A stretch of DNA of 64,000 bases from Nitrospirota bacterium (GTDB taxonomy: Bacteria; Nitrospirota; Nitrospiria; Nitrospirales; Nitrospiraceae): contig JAPLLG010000007.1 in assembly GCA_026387665.1 (NCBI GenBank), forward strand, positions 558,001 to 622,000. The letters are read 5' to 3'. The notes below the pieces were generated by a model. It was not told the DNA's origin and ran no database searches. It worked only from the letters and a program-made list of their open reading frames with translations. The position numbers and the translations under genes were made by a program. Positions 35,383-44,840 of the stretch are shown here, piece by piece; the first letter of the stretch is position 1; each line of letters opens with the position of its first letter.

Positions 35383-36101
35383 AACTTCGCCGCAATCACA
35401 GCCATCATCTGGTCCACCACCTCGGTCGCGGATAAATTCGAGGTGTCGATATGGCTGGCATCCTCAGCAGGAACCAGCGGGGAGATCGCGCGGGAGCGGT
35501 CCCTCGTATCGCGGCTCGCCAGATCGGCATTCGTCTCTTCAAGCGCCCCGGAATGGCCCGCCGTCACCAGTTCCCGATGCCGGCGCTGCGCTCGCACATT
35601 CGGATCCGCTTCGAGGAAAAATTTCACATCTGCGGCGGGAAACACCTTCGTGCCCATGTCGCGCCCCTCCGCCACTACCGCCCCGCCTGCTCCAATCTGT
35701 CGCTGAATCGGCAACAGCCAGGCCCGCACGACGGGAATAGCAGAGACTACCGAGGCAGCGGCCGACACGCCGGGCGTTCTGAGTGCGCCGGTCACATCCT
35801 TGCGGTTTACTAAGACCGTAACGGTTCCGTGATGCAGCGGCATCTCAATCGAAAGACTGGGTAGCAAGGCGGCAACCGCCACCTCATCAGCCGGATCCAA
35901 GCCTGACTCAATCACTGCCCAGGCCGTCGCCCGATAGAGGGCCCCCGTATCGAGATAGAGATAGCCCAATCGAGCAGCCAGCGACTTGGCCGCCGTGCTC
36001 TTGCCGACACCGGCAGGGCCGTCGATCGCCACGATCAACCGGTTCGCTTGTTTATGTTCCGTCACAGTTCCCACGTCGTGGCCCCGTATTATAGCTGTCA
36101 C
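35379..36101 (-). CDS. cmk: Cytidylate kinase
   Basis: A 240-residue CMP/dCMP kinase. The P-loop GPAGVGKSTAAK lies near residues 28-39. LDTGALYRA and the RRHREL/RDTRDRSR arginine-rich segments are characteristic. The frame opens with a GTG at 36101 that overlaps the aroA stop; a second GTG at about 36065 is a shorter alternative. It follows aroA and overlaps plsC by four bases. Confidence 0.95.
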   Translation of the reverse strand: MTAIIRGHDVGTVTEHKQANRLIVAIDGPAGVGKSTAAKSLAARLGYLYLDTGALYRATAWAVIESGLDPADEVAVAALLPSLSIEMPLHHGTVTVLVNRKDVTGALRTPGVSAAASVVSAIPVVRAWLLPIQRQIGAGGAVVAEGRDMGTKVFPAADVKFFLEADPNVRAQRRHRELVTAGHSGALEETNADLASRDTRDRSRAISPLVPAEDASHIDTSNLSATEVVDQMMAVIAAKL

Positions 36102-37420
36102 TGACGGTCCGTCAATAATTCCAACAGTGTGCGCTGAAAGGCCGGGAAGGATGTGTCGATGCAGGCAGTCTCATCGATCACGGTCGGCGCCGACGCAGTC
36201 AGGCCGGCGATGGCCAACGACATCGCTACGCGATGGTCTCCGTGACTCCTGCCGCGAGCAGCCTGCAAGCAGCCATTCTTCTCTGCCGTGCCCAACCCTC
36301 GCACCACCATCCCGTCCGGCTGTTCCGTAATCTGCGCCCCCATCACGCGCAATTCCGTCGAGACGGTCGCGATCCGATCGCTCTCTTTCACCCGCAGCTC
36401 CTCGGCCCCTGAAATAATCGTCTCCCCCTTCGCGACCGCAGCCGCGACACAGAGGATCGGGAACTCATCGATCGTCTGAGGAATCAGCTCAGGCCCGACC
36501 GACACCCCGTGCAATCTGGCCGACTTCACCCGGATATCCGCAACCGGCTCTCCCGCTTCTTCCCGCCGATTGAGCAATTGAATATCCGCGCCCATGCTCA
36601 TCATCACATCCAGCAAACCGGTTCTAGTGGGATTGATCCCCACATGCTGAATCGTCACATCCGAGCCGGGCACAATCGTCGCGCCCACGATGAAGAAGGC
36701 AGCGGCGGAGAAATCGCCCGGCACAACAAGTTGCGGGACCCCATTCCATCCGACCGAGGGCCGGCCCTCGACCAACAGCGTCGTCCCTTCCCTCTTCAAT
36801 CCGATACCGAAAAACTGAAACATCCGTTCCGTATGGTCCCGCGAGAGACGGGGCTCAGTGAGACGGCTCGTCCCTTCAGCAAACAAGGCCGCCAGCAGCA
36901 GGGCGGATTTAATTTGCGCGCTCGCCACAGGCGACGCATAGGTGATCGCACGGAGACGCCTCCCCGTCACGGCGAGAGGCGCCAGTTCACCACCCTTACG
37001 CCCGGCGATACTCGCGCCCATTTCCCGCAACGGTTTGACGATCCGCCCCATCGGACGGCGCCTGATCGATTCATCGCCGGTCAAAACTGTAAAAAAATCC
37101 TGCCCGGCCAGCAGACCGGTCAAAAGGCGAATGCCTGTTCCTGAGTTCCCGCAATCGATCGGTCCGCTCGGCTCAGTCAGGCCCCACAAGCCTTTTCCAT
37201 GCACGCACAATTCCTCGGCCGATTCATCGATACGGACGCCCAGAGCCTGCAACGCGCGCATCGTGTTGAGGCAGTCTTCACCGCGGCAATAGCGAGCAAC
37301 CCTGCTGATCCCATTGGCCAAAGCGGTCAGAATGATCGCGCGATGGGTAATCGACTTATCGCCGGGGACGAAAATCGTTCCCTGTAACGGCCGGCCTGGC
37401 GTGATCGTGATAGACGTCAT
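36098..37420 (-). CDS. aroA: 3-phosphoshikimate 1-carboxyvinyltransferase (EPSP synthase)
   Basis: A 440-residue enzyme adding enolpyruvate to shikimate-3-phosphate. Conserved features are GDKSITHRAII near residue 19, the LDCGNSGTG-type segment (PIDCGNSGTGIRLL), the RRRPMGRIVKPL block and the catalytic DEFPILCVAAA. It lies five bases after the tyrA stop and overlaps cmk by four. It forms part of the pheA-hisC-aroF-tyrA-aroA-cmk unit. Confidence 0.96.
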   Translation of the reverse strand: MTSITITPGRPLQGTIFVPGDKSITHRAIILTALANGISRVARYCRGEDCLNTMRALQALGVRIDESAEELCVHGKGLWGLTEPSGPIDCGNSGTGIRLLTGLLAGQDFFTVLTGDESIRRRPMGRIVKPLREMGASIAGRKGGELAPLAVTGRRLRAITYASPVASAQIKSALLLAALFAEGTSRLTEPRLSRDHTERMFQFFGIGLKREGTTLLVEGRPSVGWNGVPQLVVPGDFSAAAFFIVGATIVPGSDVTIQHVGINPTRTGLLDVMMSMGADIQLLNRREEAGEPVADIRVKSARLHGVSVGPELIPQTIDEFPILCVAAAVAKGETIISGAEELRVKESDRIATVSTELRVMGAQITEQPDGMVVRGLGTAEKNGCLQAARGRSHGDHRVAMSLAIAGLTASAPTVIDETACIDTSFPAFQRTLLELLTDRQ

Positions 37421-37425
37421 ACGTA

Positions 37426-38319
37426 CTATGCGGACACAACCGGCCTTGCAGAAAGCTTCTCTCGCTCCTGCCTGGCCCGTTCGAGTTCCTTTTCGATCCC
37501 TGCTGCATCGCCCACTCGGATGAGCTGCTTCAACTGGCCCAACGATCGCTCATAGGCTTCGATAAACGTGACCACATTGTCGCGGTTCCAGAGGAATATA
37601 TCGCGCCACATCTCAGGCGAACTGGCGGCAATCCTGGTCGTGTCCCGCAACCCGCCGCCAGAATGGCTCGCCAGATCGAGAGCGGGAATCTGCTGGTCGC
37701 GAATTTCAGCCAACGCATTGATCAAGGCAAAGGCCGCCACATGGGGCAAATGACTCACCGCGCCAAGGATCTTGTCATGCAGATGGGCATCCATCGTGAG
37801 CACCACCGAGCCGGTCTCCTGCCACATCGCGGTCACTTGCTTGAGCGCCTGTTGATCCGTCGTCTTCGTCGGCGTGATGATGCAGCGCGCGCCCATAAAG
37901 AGCTGATCCGATCCGGCCGCCACGCCCGTCTTTTCCTTGCCGGCAATAGGATGAGCTCCGACAAAATGGACGCCGGCCGGCATGGCCCGTTCAGCCTGTT
38001 CCACCAGGAGCCCCTTCACACTGCCGACATCCGTCACAATCGCGCCCGGCTTCAAACAGGAGGCCCATTCCGTCAAATGCCGCTCATAGGTATCGACCGG
38101 CGTTGCCAGCACGACCAGATCAGCATCCTTCACGCCCTCTTTGGGATCGATGACATAGCGGTCGATCGCGCCCAGCTCCACCGCCGTCTTCAAATTCTCG
38201 ATGCGCCGCCCGACCCCGACGACCCTGGTCGCCAAGCCCTTCCGGCGCAGGATCATGCCGAGTGATCCGCCGATCAACCCGACTCCGATAATCGTGACCT
38301 GTGTAAAGTGCGGCGCCAT
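37426..38319 (-). CDS. tyrA: Prephenate dehydrogenase
   Basis: A 297-residue NAD-dependent enzyme of the tyrosine branch. The nucleotide loop is GVGLIGGSLGM at residues 12-22. VVLATPVDTY, DVGSVKG and HPIAGKEKTG are the family blocks. No chorismate mutase or ACT domain is fused. A C-terminal basic helix (ERARQEREKL) is extra. It lies in the aromatic cluster between aroF and aroA with short gaps. Confidence 0.95.
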   Translation of the reverse strand: MAPHFTQVTIIGVGLIGGSLGMILRRKGLATRVVGVGRRIENLKTAVELGAIDRYVIDPKEGVKDADLVVLATPVDTYERHLTEWASCLKPGAIVTDVGSVKGLLVEQAERAMPAGVHFVGAHPIAGKEKTGVAAGSDQLFMGARCIITPTKTTDQQALKQVTAMWQETGSVVLTMDAHLHDKILGAVSHLPHVAAFALINALAEIRDQQIPALDLASHSGGGLRDTTRIAASSPEMWRDIFLWNRDNVVTFIEAYERSLGQLKQLIRVGDAAGIEKELERARQEREKLSARPVVSA

Positions 38320-38365
38320 ACTTCACGCTGGATCGAGGCCAAGCCTCCATCCCGAGTCCTTCAGG

Positions 38366-39379
38366 TTACAGGTCCCGACCGACCGCGACTGCGATCTTCC
38401 GCATGTCATGCATCAGCTCTTTGAACTTGCTCGGCTTGATGGATTCTTCCCCGTCGCACAGCGCGCATTCCGGGTTTGAATGGACTTCGATCAGCAGGCC
38501 GTCCGCTCCGGCCGCCACGGCTGCTTTCGACATCGGCGCCACCAGATTCCATTTACCGGTCGCATGGCTGGGATCGACGATGACGGGCAAATGCGACAGT
38601 TCCTTTAACGTCGGCACCGCCGCGAGATCGAGCGTGTTGCGATATTGCGTTTCGAAGGTCCTGATCCCCCGCTCGCACAACATGACGTTCTGGTTTCCGC
38701 GAGACATGATGTATTCCGCCGACAGGAGGAATTCCTTGATCGTGGCCGACAGGCCCCGCTTCAACAGCACCGGCTTGTCGTAAGCTCCGACTTCCTTGAG
38801 GAGCTCGAAGTTCTGCATATTGCGCGCGCCGATCTGGATGATGTCGGCCTTTTCGAGAAACAAGTCGATGTCGCGGGTGTCCAGAATCTCGCTGACCACC
38901 GGCAACCCGGTCTGCTTCTTCGCTTCCAGCAGATAGTCCAATCCTTCGCGTCCCAACCCCTGAAAGGAATAGGGAGAGGTGCGAGGCTTGTAGGCGCCGC
39001 CGCGCAAGATGCTCGCGCCGGCCGCCTTGACCTCGTGGGCAATCCCGACCGTTAGTTCGAGCCGCTCCACCGCGCAGGGGCCCGCCATAATGACCAGCTT
39101 GTTGCCGCCGATCTTGACGCCGCCCACATCGATGATCGTGCCTTCACGCTTAAACTCCCGGCTGACCAGTTTCCAGGGCGCGAGAATCGGCAGCACACTT
39201 TCCACGCCAGGCAAGGCCGTGAGCGGCTGATTGTGCAGGATCCGATCGTCGCCGATGACGGCGATGATCGTCCGTTCCTGGCCGGTCGACAATTGCGACT
39301 TCAATCCCAACTCGCGAAGCCGATCAATAATGTGGTCGACTTCCCGTTCGCTGGCTTCTGGCTTTAATACAATAATCAT
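38366..39379 (-). CDS. aroF: 3-deoxy-7-phosphoheptulonate synthase (type I-beta)
   Basis: The start at 39377-39379 (MIIVLKPEAS) has GAGGGC upstream and gives 337 residues. A ferredoxin-like regulatory domain occupies about residues 1-70, as in Thermotoga DAHP synthase, where it mediates tyrosine/phenylalanine feedback. The catalytic barrel follows with AGPCAVE, GGAYKPRTSPYSFQG and IVDPSHATGKW. It condenses PEP and erythrose-4-phosphate as the first aromatic step. HisC lies immediately upstream and tyrA downstream. Confidence 0.95.
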   Translation of the reverse strand: MIIVLKPEASEREVDHIIDRLRELGLKSQLSTGQERTIIAVIGDDRILHNQPLTALPGVESVLPILAPWKLVSREFKREGTIIDVGGVKIGGNKLVIMAGPCAVERLELTVGIAHEVKAAGASILRGGAYKPRTSPYSFQGLGREGLDYLLEAKKQTGLPVVSEILDTRDIDLFLEKADIIQIGARNMQNFELLKEVGAYDKPVLLKRGLSATIKEFLLSAEYIMSRGNQNVMLCERGIRTFETQYRNTLDLAAVPTLKELSHLPVIVDPSHATGKWNLVAPMSKAAVAAGADGLLIEVHSNPECALCDGEESIKPSKFKELMHDMRKIAVAVGRDL

Positions 39380-39397
39380 GTTGCCCTCACCCTGCAC

Positions 39398-40480
39398 TCA
39401 ACGCGAATGAAGCACCCGCTTGAGCGCAGCCAAAAATTCCTTGTTCTCTTCTTCCAGGCCGATGGTCACGCGAACCATGGGCCCCTCGATGTGACGAACG
39501 ATGATGCCATCCCGCAACAGGGCCTCGAACACCGTTCGGCCATCTCGTCCGATATCGACATAGACAAAATTCGCCTCGCTCGGAATCGGCGTAAATCCGA
39601 GATCGGTCAAACCCCTGACCACCTGCTCCATCCCTGCTGCATTCACCGCCCGGCTCCGCGCCACATGATCGTCGTCCCCGAGAGCGGCGAGGGCGGCGCG
39701 CTGCGCCAGACTATTGGCGTTGAAGGGAGGACGGAGACGGTTTAGAAAATTCACGATCTCCGTCGTCGCCACGCCATACCCGATGCGCAATCCCGCGAGG
39801 CCATAGATCTTCGAAAAGGTCCGCAGCACGATCACATTCCTCCCCTGCTTCACATAGGCCAGGGAATCCGGGAACTGCGGACTCCGGACATACTCGAAGT
39901 AGGCTTCGTCGAAGATCACGACGACATGAGCCGGCACGCGCGCGAGCAGCCGTTCGACTTCCTCGGCCGACACCATCGTGCCGGTCGGGTTATTGGGGTT
40001 GCACACGAACAGCAATCTCGTCCGGTCCGTGATGGCGTCCGCCATCGCCGAAAGATCGTGCCGCCACTGTTTCAAGGGGACGATGACCGGCTTCCCGTGC
40101 GCCGCTGTCACTTCCATCTTATAGATGACGAAGGTCTGGTCCGCCATGACCGCTTCATCGCCCGGGGCCAAAAACGTCCTGGCGAGCAAACCCAGGATTT
40201 CATCCGATCCGTTCCCGAGGATCACCTGATCCGACGTCACCTTGCAGCGATCCGCCAAGGCTTCGCGCAAACGAAACGCGCCTCCGTCTGGATAGCGGTG
40301 CAGCGTCTCATGGCCCTCGCGCAATGCAGCGAGCGCCTTCGGGGAAGGGCCCAAGGGATTCTCGTTGGACGCCAGCTTGATGACGCGCGCGAGACCCAGC
40401 TCCCGTTGAAGCTCCTCAATCGGCTTCCCGGGAACATAGGGACTCAGCGAGGCGATATCTGGGTGGACCTTCAGTGCCAT
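39398..40480 (-). CDS. hisC: Histidinol-phosphate aminotransferase (HisC family)
   Basis: A 360-residue class-I PLP aminotransferase. NENPLGPSPKA and LGNGSDEI near the N-terminus, NPNNPTG, and the PLP-lysine segment RTFSKIYGLAGLRIGYG are the family blocks. In this aromatic cluster it may also transaminate phenylpyruvate or prephenate, since HisC-type enzymes are often broad. No his genes are nearby, which supports that inference but does not prove it. Confidence 0.92.
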   Translation of the reverse strand: MALKVHPDIASLSPYVPGKPIEELQRELGLARVIKLASNENPLGPSPKALAALREGHETLHRYPDGGAFRLREALADRCKVTSDQVILGNGSDEILGLLARTFLAPGDEAVMADQTFVIYKMEVTAAHGKPVIVPLKQWRHDLSAMADAITDRTRLLFVCNPNNPTGTMVSAEEVERLLARVPAHVVVIFDEAYFEYVRSPQFPDSLAYVKQGRNVIVLRTFSKIYGLAGLRIGYGVATTEIVNFLNRLRPPFNANSLAQRAALAALGDDDHVARSRAVNAAGMEQVVRGLTDLGFTPIPSEANFVYVDIGRDGRTVFEALLRDGIIVRHIEGPMVRVTIGLEEENKEFLAALKRVLHSR

Positions 40481-40484
40481 GGTG

Positions 40485-41561
40485 CTAATTGTGCGCCGGG
40501 TACGATCCCAGCACTTTCATGAAGAGACAACGACCGGTGATTTCTTCAACGGCTTTCTTGACCCGCTCTTCCTCGATATGGCCTTCGATATCGACGAAGA
40601 AAATATACTCCCAGGCTTTCCGCCTGGAGGGACGAGACTCAATCTTGGTCATGCTCAGGCCATGCGAGGCAAAGGGCCGGAGCAAATCATAGAGGGCGCC
40701 GACCTTGTCTTTCACCGACAGCATCAAGGAGGTCTTATCTTTCCCCGTACGCTGAGGCGGTTTCTGGGACAGGATCAGGAAGCGGGTCATATTGTTCATA
40801 TTGTCTTCGATGCGGGCCTTGATGACCTTCAACCCGTAAAGCTGGGCCGCTAACTCCGACGCAATGGCGGCAAGCGAAGGATTCTCCAGACACAGTTCCG
40901 CCGCGCGAGCGGTGCTCGCCACTTCCGACACCGGCACATTAGGGAGGTTGGTCTCCAGCCAGTTACGGCATTGGGCAATAGCCTGGGGATGCGAGTGGAT
41001 TTTCTTCACCTCTTCCATCACGCCGGACTTCGAAAGCAAGTGATGGGATACTTCCTGAAGAATTTCGCCGTAGATCAAGAGATTGGAGTCGATGAACATA
41101 TCGAGCGTATGGTTCACCACCCCTTCCGTCGTGTTCTCAATCGGAACCACGCCGAAATTGGCTCGCCCTCGCTCGACTTCGTTGAACACGTCCTTGATGC
41201 TATTGACCGGAATATATTGGGCGGAGGACCCGAATTTCTGCATGCAGGCCATGTGCGTGAACGTGGCGCGAGGCCCCAGATAGGCGACCTTCTGAGGGCC
41301 CTCGAGCGAGAGGGACGCGGACATGATTTCACGATAGACGGGGCGAATCGCCTCGGAGGGAAAGGGTCCGGAATTCTGCTGGACAAGGCGCGCAATGATC
41401 GCCGCCTCACGTGCCGGGGTATGGAGGTTGGCGTCAGCGTCCTGCTGCTTCTTCAGCTTCCCGATCTCAATGACGCTTTTAGACCGCTCATTGAGCAGAT
41501 GCAAAATCTCGTCATCGATACGATCGATTTCTTTCCGGTAGTCGGAAAGGTCTCCGGACAT
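40485..41561 (-). CDS. pheA: Bifunctional chorismate mutase/prephenate dehydratase
   Basis: A 358-residue protein in three parts. Residues about 1-90 are an AroQ chorismate mutase helix domain (YRKEIDRIDDEILHLLNERS). About 93-270 is prephenate dehydratase (VAYLGPRATFTHMA, NTTEGVVNHTLD, ending NMTRFLIL). About 280-358 is an ACT domain with ESRPSRR for phenylalanine feedback. It heads the aromatic run pheA-hisC-aroF-tyrA-aroA-cmk. The gap to ruvB upstream is 191 bases. Confidence 0.97.
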   Translation of the reverse strand: MSGDLSDYRKEIDRIDDEILHLLNERSKSVIEIGKLKKQQDADANLHTPAREAAIIARLVQQNSGPFPSEAIRPVYREIMSASLSLEGPQKVAYLGPRATFTHMACMQKFGSSAQYIPVNSIKDVFNEVERGRANFGVVPIENTTEGVVNHTLDMFIDSNLLIYGEILQEVSHHLLSKSGVMEEVKKIHSHPQAIAQCRNWLETNLPNVPVSEVASTARAAELCLENPSLAAIASELAAQLYGLKVIKARIEDNMNNMTRFLILSQKPPQRTGKDKTSLMLSVKDKVGALYDLLRPFASHGLSMTKIESRPSRRKAWEYIFFVDIEGHIEEERVKKAVEEITGRCLFMKVLGSYPAHN

Positions 41562-41752
41562 AACTAACCCCCTCTTTCCAGCCCAGTGAGGCGGTTACCC
41601 GTCCGTCGGCTGGAAGTGGCGCAGGCCAAGTAGGAAATGATACAGGAACCATTCCCGACAATGCAAGGAGATCCTCGACCTTTCAGTAGTTTACGCAATG
41701 GACCCGGCCCATTCGAATCTGCGGCCAGCAGGGGCTGGCTGGGCCAGGCAGA
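41562..41752 (-). promoter_or_regulatory. Gap between ruvB and pheA with a possible terminator
   Basis: A 191-base intergenic region. A GC-rich inverted repeat (GGCCAGC...GCTGG..., near 41723-41746) just after the ruvB stop could be a terminator. The pheA promoter should be here, but I see no clear -35/-10 pair. Confidence 0.4.
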
Positions 41753-42760
41753 TCAGGGGAAGAGGGGGGAATTGGGCCGCTTGAAGTGATCGAAGGCCAG
41801 CTTCGTGGCCTGGCGGCCGCGTCCGGTTCGCTCGAGGAAACCGGCCTGAATCAAATAGGGCTCATGGACGTCTTCGAGGGTACTTTTGTCTTCCTGGACT
41901 GCAGCAGCCAGGGATTCCACCCCGACCGGTCCCCCGGCAAACTTGTCGATAATGGCCAAAAGGATCTGACGATCCATCTCGTCGAATCCCGCCGTATCGA
42001 CACCCAGCCAAGCGAGCGCCTCCTGGGCGACGGTCTGGGTAATGCGGCCTTCCGCCTTCACCTGGGCATAGTCGCGCACCCGCTTGATCAGGCGATTAAC
42101 GATGCGGGGAGTTCCCCTGGCACGACAGGCGATTTCCCTCGCTCCCTCGGAGTCAATCGGGATCCCGAGCACTCCCGCCGAACGGGTCACAATGGTCTGG
42201 AGTTCTGATGGAGAATAAAACTCCAGCCGGTGAACAAGACCGAACCGGTCCCTGAGCGGAGAGGTCAAGGCGCCGGCTCTGGTCGTGGCCCCCACCAGCG
42301 TAAACCGAGGAAGATCCAGTTTCACCGTCCTGGCTGCAGGTCCCTGGCCGATCACGAGATCGAGCTGGTAATCCTCCATGGCAGGATAGAGCGCCTCTTC
42401 GACCGAGGCAGGGAGCCGGTGAATCTCGTCGATGAAGAGGACGTCGTGCTCTTGGAGGTTCGTCAGGATGGCGGCCAGATCTCCCGCATGGGCCAAGACA
42501 AGACCGGAGGTCGAGCGGAGCGACGCACCCATCTCGCGGGCAATGATGTGAGCGATCGTGGTTTTGCCCAGTCCAGGCGGGCCATAAAAGATCGTGTGAT
42601 CGAGCGCTTCCTTCCGCTGCTTGGCCGCTTCAATACAAATCCGGAGGGACTCCTTCATCCGCTCCTGGCCGACATATTCCTCCAGGGTCTGCGGACGCAG
42701 CACATTCTCGATGCTGCGCTCTTCATCGGTGATCTGCGTGCTGACAACTCGCTCGGCCAT
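41753..42760 (-). CDS. ruvB: Holliday junction branch migration ATPase RuvB
   Basis: A 335-residue AAA+ motor. Walker A is GPPGLGKTT and Walker B is LFIDEIHRL. The [18 protein letters not shown] sensor segment is RuvB-specific, as is the C-terminal winged helix ending in [14 protein letters not shown]. With RuvA it drives branch migration. A Cys-rich exported protein gene separates it from ruvA, which is unusual. Confidence 0.97.
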   Translation of the reverse strand: MAERVVSTQITDEERSIENVLRPQTLEEYVGQERMKESLRICIEAAKQRKEALDHTIFYGPPGLGKTTIAHIIAREMGASLRSTSGLVLAHAGDLAAILTNLQEHDVLFIDEIHRLPASVEEALYPAMEDYQLDLVIGQGPAARTVKLDLPRFTLVGATTRAGALTSPLRDRFGLVHRLEFYSPSELQTIVTRSAGVLGIPIDSEGAREIACRARGTPRIVNRLIKRVRDYAQVKAEGRITQTVAQEALAWLGVDTAGFDEMDRQILLAIIDKFAGGPVGVESLAAAVQEDKSTLEDVHEPYLIQAGFLERTGRGRQATKLAFDHFKRPNSPLFP

Positions 42761-42784
42761 CGTGAAAGGACCTCTCTCCTGGTC

Positions 42785-43243
42785 TTATTTTTTCTCAGGC
42801 GTGGGCAAGTACTTGGGCGGAGGAGGCAAGGCCCCCTGCCCCGGCGTGGCAGTGCTCCCGCAATCAGGAGGACAAGTCTTACTGCCCTGGGTCGGATCAG
42901 GAAAGTTCAGCTCCATCTTCTCCAGCTGACATTGCGTGAGCCGCCCCCCATCCTGACTGCCACAGCGGGCCGGCACAAACGAGCTGCCGATTTCGCGGTA
43001 GCCCTCGGGGCAGAATCCGCAGACTGGCAATAGATTGGCCCCCAGGGGGACACATTGCACCAGGGTAGGATCGCCGTCCTTGCAAATTTCTTTGGACTCG
43101 GTCACGCCAGTAGTCGCATAGCCCTCAGGACAGGTGCCGCAGGTCTTGCGAATGCTTCTCGGCTCGCTCGCCTCTCCTGCGAAGCTGGGAAGGACCCCCA
43201 ACCCCAAGAGGAACAGGACAAGTCCGATGGATAACGATCGCAT
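42785..43243 (-). CDS. Cys-rich exported protein with two CGxCPEGY repeats
   Basis: A 152-residue protein with a signal peptide (residues about 1-22, cleavage near SFA-GEA). The mature part contains two repeats of about 40 residues, starting CGTCPEGY and CGFCPEGY and each with later Cys (VQC, TQC). A further CPPDCG precedes a Pro-rich tail. The Cys count and spacing suggest disulfides in the periplasm. I do not recognise the family. It lies between ruvA (2 bases) and ruvB (24 bases) on the same strand. Confidence 0.75.
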   Translation of the reverse strand: MRSLSIGLVLFLLGLGVLPSFAGEASEPRSIRKTCGTCPEGYATTGVTESKEICKDGDPTLVQCVPLGANLLPVCGFCPEGYREIGSSFVPARCGSQDGGRLTQCQLEKMELNFPDPTQGSKTCPPDCGSTATPGQGALPPPPKYLPTPEKK

Positions 43244-43245
43244 CC

Positions 43246-43854
43246 TTACCCCCGTGCGAGCTCCTTCAAAGACTCACGAATCATGTCTTTGAGCGGGATG
43301 GACTCAGGATTGGACTTTCTCACCTGCTTCAACGCCTCTTTGGCATCTTGCGGGCGGTAGCCTAAATTCACAAGCGCCGACAGGGCATCGTCGAACGTGG
43401 CATCCTGTCCCTGCCTGGGTGAATCGCTGGCTGGAACGGGGCCCGGCTGGAGCTTGCCGACTTTATCCTTGAGCTCTAACACCAGACGGCTGGCCGATTT
43501 GTTCCCGATCCCTGGAACCGTCGTCAGTTTTTCGACATTGTCAGACTGAATCGCAAAGACCAAATCGGACACAGGAAGAGCCGACAAGACACTGAGCGCC
43601 AGCTTCGGCCCGACGCCGGACACGCTGGTCAGCAGCACGAAGGCATCTTTTTCCTGCGAGGTCAGAAAGCCGAAAAGCTGAATCGCATCTTCGCGGACAT
43701 GGGTATGCACGCTCAGGGAGGTGCTGTCGCCAAGATTGGCTAGTCCGTAGTAGGTGCTGAGGGGAATAAACACTTCGTAGCCGACCCCATGCACATCGAG
43801 GACCAGGGAGGTCGGAGACTTGAAGGCCAATCGGCCTGTCAGTGAGGCAATCAT
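43246..43854 (-). CDS. ruvA: Holliday junction branch migration protein RuvA
   Basis: A 202-residue protein. An N-terminal OB-fold (MIASLTGRLAFKSP) is followed by helix-hairpin-helix motifs (SGVGPKLALSVLS, VPGIGNKSASRLVLELKDK). A C-terminal domain (ALVNLGYRPQDAKEALKQV) contacts RuvB. It binds four-way junctions. It lies downstream of yebC with a 97-base gap. The usual ruvC is not between yebC and ruvA here. Confidence 0.96.
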   Translation of the reverse strand: MIASLTGRLAFKSPTSLVLDVHGVGYEVFIPLSTYYGLANLGDSTSLSVHTHVREDAIQLFGFLTSQEKDAFVLLTSVSGVGPKLALSVLSALPVSDLVFAIQSDNVEKLTTVPGIGNKSASRLVLELKDKVGKLQPGPVPASDSPRQGQDATFDDALSALVNLGYRPQDAKEALKQVRKSNPESIPLKDMIRESLKELARG

Positions 43855-43951
43855 GCGCTAGGAAGCAGCGAGGAATGGTGCGTGCAGACCCCTGAGCGAA
43901 GGAGGAAGATCTTGAATTCTCCGTTCATCGTTCAGCGCTCTGTGTTGTTGT

Positions 43952-44704
43952 TTACCCAGCAGCGGCCACCTTCTCCATCACCTCGTCGGAAATATCGAAA
44001 TTCGCGTGCACCTTCTGCACATCGTCATGCTCGTCCAAGACTTCCATCAACTTGAGCATCTGTTCGGCCGCTTTCTCCTCGAGCTTGATCGTGTTCTGCG
44101 GGACAAAAGTGACTTCCGCAAGCACCGTCTCGATCTTCGCATCGACGAGAGCCTTCTTCACTGCTTCAAAATGGTGCGGGTCCGTGAGAACTTCAAAACT
44201 CGCCTCCCCCACCTTCACGTCCTCCGCTCCTGCGTCGAGCGCAAGGGAGAGCAACGTATCTTCGTCGACTTTGCCCTTCTCGATCGTGAGCAGTCCCTTT
44301 TTATGGAACTGCCAGGAGACGGCGCCGGCTTCCGCCATGTTGCCATGATTCTTCGTGAGGAGGTTGCGCAACTCGGCAACGGTGCGATTGCGATTGTCGC
44401 TTGTGATTTCCAGTAAGATGCCGGTCCCGCCTGGACCATAGGCTTCCAGGTGGAACTCTTCGTACATCACGCCGGGCAACTCGCCCGTGCCTCGCTGAAT
44501 GGCTTTTTTCAGCGTATCGCCGGGCATGTTGGCCTCTTTGGCCTTCAAGATCGCTAGCCGGAGCCGCGGGTTGCCATCCGGATCCGCGCCGGTACGAGCC
44601 GCAATCGTCACCTCGCGGATAATTCGCGTGAAAATCTTCCCGCGCTTAACGTCCATGGCACCCTTGTGCCGTTTAACCGTCGCCCAATGGCTATGTCCAC
44701 CCAT
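43952..44704 (-). CDS. yebC: YebC/PmpR family transcriptional/translational regulator
   Basis: The start at 44702-44704 (MGGHSHWATVKRHKG) has AGGGAG eight bases upstream and gives 250 residues. The family hallmark GHS-x-W-A...K-x-K-x-x-D-x-x-RGK-x-F is evident (VKRGKIFTRIIREV). The YebC family includes DNA-binding regulators (PmpR) and ribosome-associated factors easing polyproline stalls. Which role applies here cannot be said from sequence. It is the usual neighbour of ruvA. Confidence 0.94.
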   Translation of the reverse strand: MGGHSHWATVKRHKGAMDVKRGKIFTRIIREVTIAARTGADPDGNPRLRLAILKAKEANMPGDTLKKAIQRGTGELPGVMYEEFHLEAYGPGGTGILLEITSDNRNRTVAELRNLLTKNHGNMAEAGAVSWQFHKKGLLTIEKGKVDEDTLLSLALDAGAEDVKVGEASFEVLTDPHHFEAVKKALVDAKIETVLAEVTFVPQNTIKLEEKAAEQMLKLMEVLDEHDDVQKVHANFDISDEVMEKVAAAG

Positions 44705-44840
44705 ATTCACTCCCTACAGCCGGACTCAGAAGGGCCGACCGCACAAGAAGGTGAAGTCGCTCGATAAGAGCTGGTACTCGTAGCACAGGGTTTGGAAAAG
44801 TGTCAATTATGCGAGGGGAGAAACCGCGCGCCGGGAACGA

